Shown here piece after piece: positions 36,791-47,290 of a stretch of DNA of 64,000 nt (positions are counted from its first letter, which is position 1; every line of letters starts with the position of its first letter). Origin of the DNA: Halichoerus grypus (Eukaryota > Chordata > Mammalia > Carnivora > Phocidae). Where the stretch lies: positions 42,407,972 to 42,471,971 of the forward strand of contig NC_135715.1 of assembly GCF_964656455.1 (NCBI RefSeq), given 5' to 3'. The notes beneath the pieces are model-generated. The model was given only the letters and a program-made list of their open reading frames with translations. It was not told where the DNA came from and did not search any database. The position numbers and the translations under genes are program-made.

Positions 36791-37017
36791 AAAATGTAAA
36801 AATGATGGGGCGCCTGGGTGGCTCAGTCAGTTAAGTGTTTGCCTTCGGCTCAGGTCATGATCTCAGGGTCCTGGGATCGAACCCCGCATCGGGCTCCCTG
36901 CTCTGCGGGGAGCCTGCTTCTCCCTCTCCCACTCCCCCTGCTTGTGTTCCTGCTCTCGCTGTGTCTCTCTCTCTGTCAAATAAATAAATAAAATCTTTAA
37001 AAAAAATGTAAAAATGA
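36791..37017 (+). mobile_element. CAN-SINE, sense, near consensus
   Basis: Runs from GGGGCGCCTGGGTGGCTCAG at 36807 through 'ctccctgctctgcggggagc', 'gtgtctctctctctgtcaaa' and a tail. AAAATGTAAAAATGA flanks it at 36791-36805 and 37003-37017. Confidence 0.98.
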
Positions 37018-37513
37018 AAATAAAACCATGTGGGATTTAGGATGCTGTTCCTCTAGCTGGGCAGGTGGAAAGGAGAAGGAAGCCAACAAACAGCAACAAT
37101 CAGATGTTAGGCATTAACCCAAGAACAACACATGTTAATGAGCACAGATTTAAATTTGGGTTCGCAAACTCAGCTAAGACAGTGGCAAGGTAAGTAACCC
37201 AAAAGTGTGAATTAGACCAGGTAAATGGGGGTGGATTGGACTGAGGAGCCTAATAGATCACGCCCAGGTAAACGTGTTCAGATTTATTTTATTTTTAACA
37301 TTTTGCTGGCCAAACAAAACAGGCCTACAGCTGATTCTGACACAGGAGCCACCAGTTTTAAAAACCACTTTAACTGCTTTAACTGCTTTAACTACATGTC
37401 CTTAAGTAAAACTATAAAATTTGCGGTTTTGTTCCCTTGTAATTTCTCACTCCTCTTTCTATTCATGTTAACTACCATGTGAATGTCTTCTTCTCCGTGT
37501 AAGTTCATCTAAT
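37018..37513. other. Unannotated interval
   Basis: An 85-codon + frame at 37225-37482 has no recognisable product. A short tandem of 'actgctttaactgctttaac' occurs near 37371-37392. Confidence 0.5.
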
Positions 37514-37722
37514 AAAAGCAATGATAGGGGCACCTGGGTGACTCAATCGGTTAAGTGTCTGCCTTTGGCTCAAGTCATGATCCCGGGGTCCTAGGATCGA
37601 GCCCTGCATCGGGCTCCTTGCTCAGGGGGAAGCCTGCTTCTCCCTCTCCCGCTCCCCCTGCTTGTGCTCTCTCTCTCTGTCAAATAAATAAATGAAATCT
37701 TAAAAAAAAAAAAGCAATGATA
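37514..37722 (+). mobile_element. CAN-SINE, sense
   Basis: The element runs 37527-37709, with head GGGGCACCTGGGTGACTCAA. AAAAGCAATGATA flanks it at 37514-37526 and 37710-37722. Confidence 0.98.
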
Positions 37723-37727
37723 ACTAA

Positions 37728-37892
37728 CACTATACACCAGCCACTAATTTAATCTTCACAATGATGCCATGAGGATACTTGTTTTCCCCCATTCTCCATA
37801 AAAGGAAACAGGAAGATTAAATCTAATAACTTGTCCACAATCGAGTAACTACTAATGGCAGGGCTTGGACTGGCTCAAGATATAATGAGATT
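37728..37892 (-). repeat. MIR SINE, antisense
   Basis: 'ctaatttaatcttcacaatg', 'gccatgaggatacttgtttt', 'ccccattctcc', 'ataacttgtccacaat' and 'taatggcagggcttggact' follow the antisense MIR order. It adjoins the CAN-SINE on its left. Confidence 0.8.
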
Positions 37893-37896
37893 CTAA

Positions 37897-37897
37897 G

Positions 37898-37938
<41 letters not shown>
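37897..37938. repeat. (TA)n(TG)n compound microsatellite
   Basis: About 6 TA units pass directly into about 14 TG units, ending at 'tatgactac'. Confidence 0.92.
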
Positions 37939-37940
<2 letters not shown>

Positions 37941-37947
37941 ACTACAT

Positions 37948-38275
37948 ATTTTTTTGTTGTTGTTTTTTTATTATGTCATGTTAACCACCATACATTACAT
38001 CATTAGTTTTTGATGTAGTGTTCCATGATTCATTGTTTGCGTATAACACCCAATGCTCAATGCAGTACGTGCACTCTTTAATACCCATCACCAGGCTAAC
38101 CCATCCCCCCACCCCCTCCCCTCTAGAACCCTCAGTTTGTTTCTCAGAGTCCATAGTCTCCCATGGTTCACCCCCCCCCTCCGATTGTGTTAAGACTGTT
38201 GAATCACAGACCTGTACCTCTGAAACAAATAATACATTATATGTTAAAAAAAAAAAAAAAGAATGAAGGGGGTAT
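37948..38275 (-). mobile_element. Young carnivore L1 3' end, antisense, with inverted 5' segment
   Basis: 37948 to about 38186 is the antisense L1 3' end: T-run, 'catgttaaccaccatacatt', 'gatgtagtgttccatgattc', 'gtataacacccaatgctc', 'cagtttgtttctcagagtcc'. From about 38188 to 38272 the strand switches: 'gttgaatcacagacctgtac', 'caaataatacattatatgtt', A-run and 'gaatgaaggggg' are sense. The two parts are adjacent in the parent element, as expected for 5' inversion during insertion. No clean flanking duplication was found. Confidence 0.88.
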
Positions 38276-38360
38276 TCATTTTGTTTCGAGAAAAAGGAGC
38301 TACACCGCCTATGCTGAAAGCATTCCGTTAACGCTTCAAAAAAAAAAAAAATGTAACGGA
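38276..38360 (+). other. Orphan segment ending in an A-run
   Basis: About 60 nt of mixed, CpG-containing sequence ('gagctacaccgcctatgctg', 'attccgttaacgcttc') followed by 13 or 14 A residues. It looks like a short A-tailed retrocopy or L1-associated extra sequence. I cannot name a source RNA. Confidence 0.35.
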
Positions 38361-38383
38361 TTATATAAAAAAGGGAAAGGGGA

Positions 38384-38580
38384 GGGGTGCCTGGGTGGCT
38401 CAGTCATTAGAATATCCGACTCTTGCTTTCAGCTCAGGATCTCAGGGTCCTGGGATCAAGCCCATATGGGACTCCTAACTCAGCGGGGAGTCTGCTTGAG
38501 ATTCTCTCTCTCCCTCCCCCTCTGCCCCTCCCTCTGCTTGTATACTCTCTCTCTCTCAAATAAAATCTTAAAAAAAAAAA
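38384..38580 (+). mobile_element. CAN-SINE, older subtype, sense
   Basis: The head GGGGTGCCTGGGTGGCTCAG is followed by 'gaatatccgactcttgcttt', 'gtctgcttgagattctctct' and an AAATAAAATC tail. The flanks are A/G-rich on both sides and only loosely alike, so the duplication is uncertain. Confidence 0.95.
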
Positions 38581-38827
38581 AGGAGAAGGGGGGAAGTCCA
38601 TCTTATTGAAAAATACTGGGCAAAAGATTTGATTTAGACAAAACTCTATTCAAATTGCTATCTGTGTGAGCTTTTCTACGTTCCTTAAATATTTTAAACA
38701 TAAATTTGCTTGGCAGAGTACAGCAGCCCTAACTGGTCTGCAACACTTATGGTGAAATATAATGACAGGTCTCAATATTATAAATAAATGTGAAACCTGT
38801 TCTCCTGTTGCAATACAATGATTTATA

Positions 38828-38871
38828 AGAAATATATATTTGGTTATTCAGATGACCAAATATATATTTCT
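38828..38871. repeat. Perfect 17-bp inverted repeat, 10-nt loop
   Basis: AGAAATATATATTTGGT at 38828-38844 is the exact reverse complement of ACCAAATATATATTTCT at 38855-38871, with TATTCAGATG between them. A third partial copy ('agatatatttggtt') follows at 38874-38887. Confidence 0.92.
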
Positions 38872-38954
38872 CAGATATATTTGGTTTTCACACACAGTTC
38901 CTAGAAACATTTCAGAGCCAGAAGGGGTGTTAAATGACTGTCTTGTTATTAATG

Positions 38955-39570
38955 AAGGTGATTTTTGGACCCCACCCGAGGGCGGGGCTGGTTGCTAGGA
39001 CGACCAAACAGGTGATTAGAGGGTTGGAACTTTCAGTGCCATCCCCCTACCTTTGGGGAGGGGTGAGAGGCTAGACGTTGAATCAGCCAATGGCTTAGTA
39101 AATTGTGACTACCTAATGAAGCCTCCATAAAAACTGAAGAGGACAATTTTTTGGTCCCTTTTCGGACAGCTTCCAGAACGCACCAGGTGCCACAGAGCCA
39201 GGCCCCAAGCTCCAGGAAGACAGATGCTCCTTTGTTCAGGACCTGCCCTATCTATCTCTTCATCTGGCTGTTGGTTCATGTCCTTTAATAAACTGGTAAA
39301 CCTAAGTGTTTTCCTGAGTTCTATGAGCTGCTCCAGCAAATCTATCCAGTCTCTGAACTGTAACTGCTTGGTCAGAAGCACAGGTAAGAGCCTATGGCTT
39401 GGGGCTGGCATCTGAAGTGGGGGGCAGGGAGCAGACTTGCCGGACTGAACCCTTAACTTGTGGAATCTGACACTATTCCCTGGTAGATAGTGTCAAAATC
39501 GAGTTGGCATCAGCAGGGTGTCTGAGAATTGCTTCAGGTTGTATGTGGGGGATCTCGATACTTCATGTTG
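38955..39570 (+). mobile_element. ERV1-type solo LTR with intact promoter-like signals
   Basis: Shows an ordered LTR layout: 'gattagagggttggaacttt', a CCAAT box (39087-39091), 'atgaagcctccataaaaact' with a TATA-like ATAAAA at 39126-39131, an R-like part, 'tctcttcatctggctgttgg', AATAAA at 39287-39292, and a U5-like 'ttttcctgagttctatgagc'. The block order matches a mammal-wide class I LTR family that I could not name with certainty. No viral genes adjoin it. Confidence 0.75.
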
Positions 39571-40384
39571 AAATTGGGTTCAGGAACCCTAAAAAAAGTA
39601 CCCACCTACCAAAATGGTAGGGATTCCCATAGTAGTTTATTGTTGGTTCAGAGCAGATGACACCCATTGGACATCCATCTCCTAAGTCACAAAGATGTCT
39701 GGTGCCTCAAACTATAGGTTTCACATTTGTGATTTGTTCTTCTTTCCATGGAAACCTCTGCAGTATTGCCTCCTCTCTGCTGGATGCTGTTCCCTGTTCC
39801 TGTGATGTTTCATCTGCCCACTCTTCTCTCAATAGGACAAGGCTTTTATATCAGAACTTCTGAGTGAAGACTCTATTCTGTCTACGGTAAGATTAACCCT
39901 GGTTTTCTCTTGGGTCAGGCCCCAGGGTAACCAGCCCAACTGGTATCAGCCAGTATTCAGCCATTCATTTTCAATATCCTCCTACCTAAGAGTAACTGTA
40001 TCCCATTTCCTCCTTGTCTTTGTCCAGAGAATATATAGGCATTCTTTCTCTTTCTAACACAAACATTTTTTGGTCTATCAAGAGAAGTGCTTACACTTTG
40101 GAATCTACAAAGCACCTGTTGATTTCTCAGAAGTTAGAGGAATCAAAACTTTAGGCACACAAAACTCTGTCTACCTTCCAGAAAGAGGGAAAAATATGTT
40201 TCATTTTAATACCTACTCGTTTTAATACAAGTATGATTGATGAAGTACATATGATTTAGAAAGTACAGCATATTATATTATTAGCTATCAGTGCTAAACA
40301 TGAATAAAATAAATTCCTATAGTAACAAAGCCAAAACAAAATAAACTAGAATGCAAATTGAGTCTCCAGTAAGTCACCTGCCAG
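39571..40384. other. Unannotated interval right of the LTR
   Basis: A short inverted repeat ('ctaccaaaatggtag' at 39606-39620) and a 68-codon frame are present. No gene or repeat was recognised. Confidence 0.45.
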
Positions 40385-40558
40385 CCCAGATGTTGGTTCG
40401 ATATTCTACTGCATACAAACTGAGGTAATAGGGCATATTTCATATATTTGTTTGAAAAGTCAATTAAATGATGTAATATATTGATTGGGTAACATAGTTA
40501 AAGCACTTCATGTCACATAATGGTACTTGGTAAATGGTAGCTATTACTGCTACACAAA
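40385..40558 (+). repeat. MIR SINE, sense, 3' part
   Basis: 'caattaaatgatgtaatata', 'gttaaagcacttcatgtcac' and 'tacttggtaaatggtagcta' match the MIR 3' half ('aatgagataatg', 'aaagcacttagcac', 'tcaataaatgttagc'). Confidence 0.65.
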
Positions 40559-40734
40559 CATAGTTTTGGAAAAAGGTAAAAGAGCCTAGAGATAAATTAA
40601 TTCTTGAGGAAGGAAGGTAAGTGATCAATTTTCAACTAAAGAACTATTTTACAAGAATAATATTTTTAAGATAATCTTTTTTGCTGTCCTAAACAATGTG
40701 GCCAATCTATTGTTACATTTATACCATATCAAAA

Positions 40735-41135
40735 TGCATTTTGAAATTGGTATCTGAAATTAGGTATTCATGACTTTTTATTATTATTTTTTAAGATTTT
40801 ATTTATTTATTTGAGAGAGAGAGAGCAGCAAGAGAAAGCATGCGCACACGAGTTGGGGGTGGGCAGAGGGAGAAGCAGACTCCCCGCTGAGCCAGGAGCC
40901 CTACTTGGGGCTCAATCCCAGGACCCTGGGATCATGACTTGAGCCAAAGGCAGACGCTTAACAACTGAGCCACCCAGGCGCCCCTTGGCTCTATTCTTAA
41001 CTATGTGACATTGAGCAAGTCATTTCTCTAGGTTTGTTTCCTCATTATAGTATTACAAGGACGTTCACATAAGTCAATATTTGATAAAGGTTTTGCAGTA
41101 TATACCATTATATGAACACAAAGTATGTATTATAA
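40735..41135 (+). repeat. MIR SINE, sense, split by a CAN-SINE
   Basis: Right of the CAN-SINE the MIR reads 'ttggctctattcttaactat', 'gtgacattgagcaagtcatt' and 'aggtttgtttcctcattata'. The left part at 40740-40780 is diverged. Confidence 0.65.
40787..40984 (-). mobile_element. CAN-SINE, antisense, inserted in a MIR
   Basis: AAGATTTTATTTATTTATTTGAG, GA run, body and 'gccacccaggcgcccc' at the right end. The duplication is not clear. Confidence 0.95.
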
Positions 41136-41621
41136 TCATTGAAAGAGTAAGAATATGGAAACTTTCTTGACAGAAACAAACCAAGAAGTAAAGAATAGTA
41201 GGAAAGCCAAAGACCTAAAAAGATAAAGGATCCAAAAGATTAAAAGATCAATGAACTAAAAAACTTGAAATTTGCTTTTGCCAAGGATTTTTAGAAGACG
41301 TAAAAGCTATTTAAACATTAGAGACCAATTGTGAATACATTAAAAATATGGTTCCTGATACTAAAGAAAAAAAAAACTGAATAAGATTTGAAGAAGTCTG
41401 AGACTATTTCAGAGTTAGAAAAAGAAATTCTTTTAGATTGGTCAATGACAAGAAATCATTGCTCTGACTCCAGTCTTAGGGCACAGATAGTTACAATTCA
41501 ATTAATTCATGGTTCTCTATATTATTCAGGTGGAAATAAAAGCCATTTCAGCAAATAGTTAGCTGCTATGATAAAAACACACCACCTTAAAGGATAAAAT
41601 GAAATATATACAGTTCATTTT
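41136..41621. other. Unannotated interval
   Basis: A-rich sequence, no frame or repeat recognised. Confidence 0.5.
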
Positions 41622-41872
41622 AATACAATGCTTTATTTATTTTTTTAGAACCCTTTTTTTTAAGACTTTATTTATTTATTTGAGAGTAAGAGAGAGACAA
41701 TGAGAGAGTAAGCACCAGCAGGGGGAGTGGCAGAGGGAGAGGGAGAAGCAAACTCCTCACTGAGCAGAGAACCAGATGTGGGGCTCAATCCCAAGACCCT
41801 GGGATCATGACCTGAGCCAAAGGCAGATGCTTAATAGACTGAGCCACCCAGGCACCTCAATACAATGCTTTA
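41622..41872 (-). mobile_element. CAN-SINE, antisense
   Basis: The T-rich tail, 'aagactttatttatttattt' and body run to 'gccacccaggcacctc'. AATACAATGCTTTA flanks it at 41622-41635 and 41859-41872. An extra 'tttagaaccc' sits within the T-rich tail. Confidence 0.97.
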
Positions 41873-43220
41873 AGTATGAAGAACTAGGCAAAAATTATGT
41901 ATAAGGTAGAAGAAGGAGAGAAGAGATCCCTGAAGAAATCTTGGCTAGGTGAGGTCTAGCTTGCTGCTCCGACAAACACACAAAAAGAAATTATCATTGT
42001 TCTGAATTGCAAACTTAACGATGAAAGTCATAGGAAACAAACTCAAGTCAAATATTTTATTATATATATTTTATCTTTTGAATAATTAGGTTACAATATG
42101 GTATCAATCAAAGAATAATCATAATGATCCACAGTGATTTTTAAAATGCTGTCTTAAGAATCTAGACAAATTTGGCCTATCATTTATTGTTATATTTGTA
42201 ACTGAAAAGTGTCCATAAATGATACTTAGGGCATAATTAATGTCCCCTGGTTCACTGCAAGAGTTTAAATGCTGTGGTTTTGAAACAACTGGGAAGAGTC
42301 TATTGAAGTCCAGTCTACCTCGTCCAAGGCTCGTTCAATCCCACTCCATTTTGGGAATCGTAAGGTTGTAAGAAATTATTGTTGTGGCAATAAATGGAGA
42401 GGAGATAAAATCTACCTCGGGCCTATTTTGATGCGTTATCTTTGAAAAATAGTTGCTGGCAAGTGGGAAGAGTTTATCTTATTGTGTCATGTGAGTGGAA
42501 TAACGGAGGTGATCTGCTTTCCCACGGTTACACTCAGTGGAAAAACTCCAGGACCCTTCAGTTTCATTCTCTTTCAGTTCCCTATTACTTCTCAAACATA
42601 ATATAGCATACATTTGAGAATTAGCAAACCTATGATCCTGTATAGTATGACACCACTTGCAAGCCATGCAATATTCAGAATGGTAGAAAGTCAATTTACA
42701 GTAGTAGAATATTTGACAACTGAAAAAGTTTTTCCCTAAGCTCTTAAGTATTCCCTGAGGATTTGGTAAAATATTTGCCTGCTGCTTGGGTAGATTTGGG
42801 AATGCTGAAGCAGGACTATGCTGGCAAAAAGCAAATCCCTCAACATCTTGTTTGTTCTGGTGGCACTGATATCTAGGCTCGGATTGGAGGCCTAAGTCCT
42901 TCTTCTGGACTTAATCTGTTCAAACTTAAAACCATTTCTCAGGGTTGATGAAATTCTGCCTGTGGAGTCATCCACTACTTTATCTACCCCAAATCATTGC
43001 TTCTCTTCCCTCCATAGGGTTTTTTTTTCCTTTTCTACTACTTGTTCTTTCCAGGAAAACAAACATGATTTTCGGGGATGCCCCATTGACCTACTGCTTT
43101 CAGGGAGCTAATTTTCAGAGATTTCCAGTCTCTCTGGAAAGGATTCATTTTTTCCAGTCATGCCATGTGTTATAGAATAAAACTTAGGATTTGTGGTATG
43201 GTAGGGTAAACAATAACAGT
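41873..43220. other. Unannotated interval
   Basis: Mixed composition and only short frames (71 codons - at 42479-42694, 76 codons + at 42945-43175). No repeat was recognised with confidence. Old LTR sequence around 42230-43190 is possible but not demonstrable. Confidence 0.45.
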
Positions 43221-43445
43221 AAAATAGGCACTTCTGGGGCGCCTGGGTGGCTCAGTCGTTGAGCGTCTGCCTTTGGCTCAGGTCATGATCCCAGGGTCCT
43301 GGGATCGAGCCCTGCATCGGGCTCCCTGCTCCGCGGGGAGCCTGCTTCTCCCTCTCCCATTCCCCCTGCTTGTATTCCCTCTCTTGCTGTGTCTCTCTCT
43401 GTCAAATAAATAAGTAAAATCTTTGAAAAAAAAATAGGCATTTCT
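43221..43445 (+). mobile_element. CAN-SINE, sense, near consensus
   Basis: The element runs 43236-43430. The head GGGGCGCCTGGGTGGCTCAG is followed by 'tcgttgagcgtctgcc', the 'cgttgagcg' variant seen in arctoid carnivorans. The flanks AAAATAGGCACTTCT and AAAATAGGCATTTCT differ at one base. Confidence 0.98.
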
Positions 43446-43769
43446 GTGGTGTGTTCCTGGAGCACTGAGAAAAAGTCCAATAGAGTGAATATATCTGGTT
43501 TTACCATAATATAAATGCCCTGAGATCCTTTATATAGTAAAAGAATATGTCTTTATAGCAAAATCTTTGAGAGATGGCAACAATTATTTTTAGAAGTAAA
43601 TAAAGGAAAATGTCTGCTTTATTTCCATATTATTGATGTTAGCAAAAACAATTTTGTTATGTATGACATAGATTTATAAAATATTTAACAGGAGTTAATC
43701 ACTTTTCTGAAGTAGTGCGGAAAATCAGAGGATTTTCCATAGTGACTAATGATACTGAGCATCACTATT
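43446..43769. other. AT-rich interval, no gene recognised
   Basis: No frame above 60 codons and no clear repeat. Confidence 0.5.
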
Positions 43770-43977
43770 ACTTCTTTTCCCCCATCCTGCAGCCCCTGGT
43801 GACAACACTTTGACCTTCTGTTACTATGAAATTAACTTGTTTTTTGTTGTTTTTTTTTAGATTTCACATATAAGTGTGATAATGCAGTATTTCTCTTTCT
43901 GTGTCTGGTTTATTTCACTTAGCATAATGTCCTCAAGGTTCATCCAGGTTGTCACAAATGAGGATTTCCTTCTTTTT

Positions 43978-44185
43978 AAAGGCTGAATAGGGGCTCCTGG
44001 GTGGCTCAGTCAGTTAAGCGTCTGCCTTCCGCTCACGTCATGATCTCAGAGTCCTGGGATCGAGCCCCGTGTTGGACTCTCCGCTCAGTGGGGAGTCTGC
44101 TTCTCTCTCTCACTCTCCCTCTGTGTTTTCTCTCTCTCAAATAAATAAATAAAATCTCTAAAAAAATAAAAATAAAGGCTGAATA
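43978..44185 (+). mobile_element. CAN-SINE, sense, nested in old L1
   Basis: The element runs 43990-44173, starting GGGGCTCCTGGGTGGCTCAG. The 12-bp duplication AAAGGCTGAATA at 43978-43989 and 44174-44185 is L1 sequence. Confidence 0.98.
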
Positions 44186-44199
44186 ATATTCCATTGCAT

Positions 44200-44608
44200 A
44201 TATGTTTACCACACTTTCTCTTTTATTTTCATCTTTTTATTTGGGTATAGTTGACACTCAAGTCATATTAGTTTCAGGTGTACAACATAGTGATTCAACA
44301 TCTGTATACATTATGCTGCACTTACCACAAATATAGCTACCATCTGTCACCATACAGCGCTATCACAATACCATTGACCATATTCCCTGTGCTGTACCTT
44401 TTATTCCCCATTGACTTCATTCCAGAAGTGGAAGCCTGTACCTTCCACTCCCCTTCGCCCATTTTGTTCATCCCCCCACCCCACTTCCCTGTGACGATCA
44501 CCAGTTTGTTCTCTGTATTTATAGGTCTGATTCTGCTTGTTGTATATTTATTCATGTTTTCTTTTTTAGATTCCACATATGAGTGAAATCATATGTATAC
44601 CACACTTT
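44200..44608 (-). mobile_element. Second L1 3' UTR fragment, antisense, inserted into the first L1
   Basis: 44218-44590 is the antisense of a different L1 3' UTR ('ttgggtatagttgacactca', 'agtttcaggtgtacaacata', 'tagctaccatctgtcaccat', 'ccagtttgttctctgtattt', 'agattccacatatgagtgaa'). The host L1 sequence ATATGTTTACCACACTTT (44200-44217) reappears as ATATGTATACCACACTTT (44591-44608). This is a duplication with one mismatch. Confidence 0.8.
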
Positions 44609-44640
44609 ATCCACTCATCTGTTGGCCCCACTGGCGGTAA

Positions 44641-45514
44641 ATTTTGAAAAGATAAAATTGTAAAAAGAACGGGTAGAGGAGGTAATTCACCATACTACTT
44701 CACATAATGTGGGTTTAGAGGATGCTAGGAGAGCTCACCTTAGCCCTAGAAATAGTATGGTCATGAAATAGTATACCTCGTAGTTTCTTTGGCATGGATT
44801 ATCAGTGAAGGAACTACAGATATCAAAAGGTGGAATAAGTTGTATGATTCTATTGCCTGGGGCCTCTGAAAGACATTTGGGCCAGGGGCTGTTAGCTTCT
44901 AACTTACACAAAGGGAAAAAGATCCAATAACATTGCTCAATTTGTTCTTGGACCTTGAAAATTAATAAAAATTATTAAAATCCATAATAATAAAGATTTA
45001 AGTTATTTATGAGCAAAGAACAATGAAAAAATACCCTAAGGAAGAGAAGACCACAGAATTAAATCATATATAAATTATTTTTGGTATTAACAGATAAATA
45101 CGTTAGGTCAGATTGACAAAGCATACTTAAATTACAAGAACCTAATGGATTGAGTTATTAAAAGAAATTTAAAAACAAATGGTCAAATTTCTGATTCAGA
45201 TAACATTAAAAATAGTCGTTCTACTAGTATACTTCCAGATATAAATGTAAGACTGAACTTTTAAGAGACCTTTTAGTTGACGCAGGAAGAGAACTTTGAT
45301 CTTTCCTTAAAAGTTAAACGATCAATAAAATCTATGGGGCTAAAGCACATAAAAAAGAAAATCTGTTAGCAAAAAAATATATAGTTGGACTCACACATTA
45401 TTAATGTACTGAAGTTTGTTGAGATGATCAATGAGCATCATGAAGGATGTTATGGGGAAAGAAACAACTACTGTTGATAACTAATTAGGTAGTAGGCAGA
45501 GCACTGAGTATCCT
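44641..45514. other. AT-rich interval, no gene recognised
   Basis: No frame above 60 codons and no repeat recognised. Confidence 0.5.
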
Positions 45515-45662
45515 TCCAAGAAAAATATCTCAGAAGTAATATCCCCATTTTCAAAATAAGGATACAGGTTAAAAATAGTAGATAAGTAGATTTCTGAAGA
45601 TCAGTCATTTATTAAGTGACAGAGTTTAAATTCAAACCTATGACTGCTTAAGTTCTGCTTTC
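45515..45662 (-). repeat. MIR SINE, antisense
   Basis: 'tatccccattttcaaaataa', 'ggatacaggttaaaaatagt', 'attaagtgacagagtttaaa' and 'ttcaaacctatgactgctta' follow the antisense MIR order. Confidence 0.72.
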
Positions 45663-46379
45663 ATGTTTCTTCTGATAAAAAATAATTTCATAAACTGACC
45701 CTTAATAAGCATAAATTTATAGAACCATAAGCCTGGTAGATTTCTTCTAGTCATATCAAACAATGGATTCATTAATTAAATAAATGTCAATCTGTGGTAT
45801 TGCTAATAAGTATAAATCTAATCACTGTTCTAAGGAAAATAAGGCTTGCAAGAGGTTTCATTTATGAGGGTTAATGGGAAATCTTTCTGAGGAAAAGACA
45901 ATGAAAGAGCTTGAGGCTATTTTAGCTGTGAGGATTCTGAGTTTCAGGCAACAAAGCTGACTGTGGGCGATTAGAACACAAATGGACTTTATGGAAAGGA
46001 AATCTACTGCTTACAGAATCTCGTGGAAGGCTGGAGAGCAGGCCTTAGAGACCACAGTCAGATTAAGCCCCACATGAGGTTATGCTAGGGTTCCAGAGCA
46101 GATAGATGCCTGTCTCTGAACACCAGCTGCTGGTAGCATCAGTGGTCACACTGGTCCCATCACTGGGCCACAGCACCAATGCATTGCCATGCCTGGGAAT
46201 CAGATGCCATGCTACTGCTGTTGTCATCCATCTGTGCATTTCTTACCTTGTTATACTAATATTCTCTATAGCAGGTTGGCAGAGAGAAAAGTCCCTTTTC
46301 TGGTTTCCAGGAACCTGGGAACTTAGGTGCCTGGCACGTTCCGTGTATGTACTTTAAAGGGTTTAACAATGTCACACAC
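45663..46379. other. Interval with a more GC-rich segment, no gene recognised
   Basis: 46020-46350 is richer in G/C and repeat-like ('ctgctactgctgttgtcatc'), but I could not name a family. The 83-codon + frame there has no recognisable product. Confidence 0.45.
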
Positions 46380-47290
46380 AATTTGATATCATTTCTTTTA
46401 ATTTTTATTCCATTCTAAATATATTCTGATATTTATCAGAATTTTTATGGGAAGTATTAGAATTATTAGAGTTTTTTAAATTTTAGAATACAAAATTTAA
46501 ATTTTTTAAAAAAATTTATCCTCTGGCCCATAAGTTCTTTTTTGTTTTTAAAGATTTTATTTATTTATTTGAGAGAGAGAGAATGAGAGAGAGCACATGA
46601 GAGGGGTTAGGGTCAGAGGGAGAAGCAGACTCCCCGCCGAGCAGGGAGCCCAATGCGGGACTCGATCCAGGGACTCCAGGATCATGACCTGAGCTGAAGG
46701 CAGTCGCTTAACGAACTGAGCCACTCAGGCACCCTGGCCCATAAGTTCTTTAGGAGTATGCATTCTAGTTTTCAAACAGATGGGATTTCTGTAACTATCA
46801 TTGTTGTTATTGTTTTGTGACTGCTTTCTAAAATGACTTCCTTTGGTTGGATAAGATTTGTAACATCTTTAAATTTTGTGAGACTTGTTCTATTACCTAC
46901 CATATGGTCAATTATTTTGTTTATGTACTACTTGTGAATGATGGAAATACTATATTTGACTGGTGTAGAAAGTAGTGTTTTATATATGTCCCTTAGATCA
47001 AGTTTGTTCATCTCATTGTCCAAATCCTTTATAATCAAATTACTATTATCTCTCTTTATTCTTTACTAAAGAAATAAGTATGTTAAAAATATTCCATAAC
47101 AATTACACAACTATTCATTTCTCTTTGGAGTTTTCTTACTGTTCCTTCAAATATTTTCAAAACTAATTTATTTGATACATTCAAAGCTAATTTACTTGGA
47201 ATTGTTACCATTGTTCAAGTGAATTGAAATTTCTATCAATATGTTACCTCTGATAAACATTTGAGTATTAAAGACTATTGATGCATTAAT
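46380..47290 (-). mobile_element. Old L1 ORF2 fragment, antisense, split by a SINE
   Basis: Reverse-complement ORF2 blocks in order: 'ttttgtgagacttgttctat', 'taccatatggtcaattattt', 'gtgtagaaagtagtgtttta', 'tgtcccttagatcaagtttg', 'gttcatctcattgtccaaat'. Strongly diverged; an L1M or HAL1-like age is likely. Confidence 0.7.
46523..46751 (-). mobile_element. CAN-SINE, antisense, perfect 18-bp duplication
   Basis: The element runs 46541-46733. CTGGCCCATAAGTTCTTT lies at 46523-46540 and 46734-46751, the longest duplication in the window. The target is the old antisense L1. Confidence 0.98.

Larger units (their letters stand above)
43770..44640 (-). mobile_element. Old L1 3' region, antisense, carrying two later insertions
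   Basis: The + strand reads as reverse-complement L1 3' UTR and ORF2 end ('cagcccctggtgacaacact', 'tttatttcacttagcataat', 'ggttcatccaggttgtcaca', 'ggctgaataatattccattg'). A CAN-SINE lies at 43990-44173 and a second antisense L1 at 44218-44590. The host L1 resumes at 44591 with 'atgtataccacactttatcc' and 'actcatctgttgg'. Confidence 0.8.

Noticed and set aside
38163..38609. 148-codon + frame
   Set aside because: It runs across L1 3' UTR sequence, an A-run and a CAN-SINE; a composite artefact.
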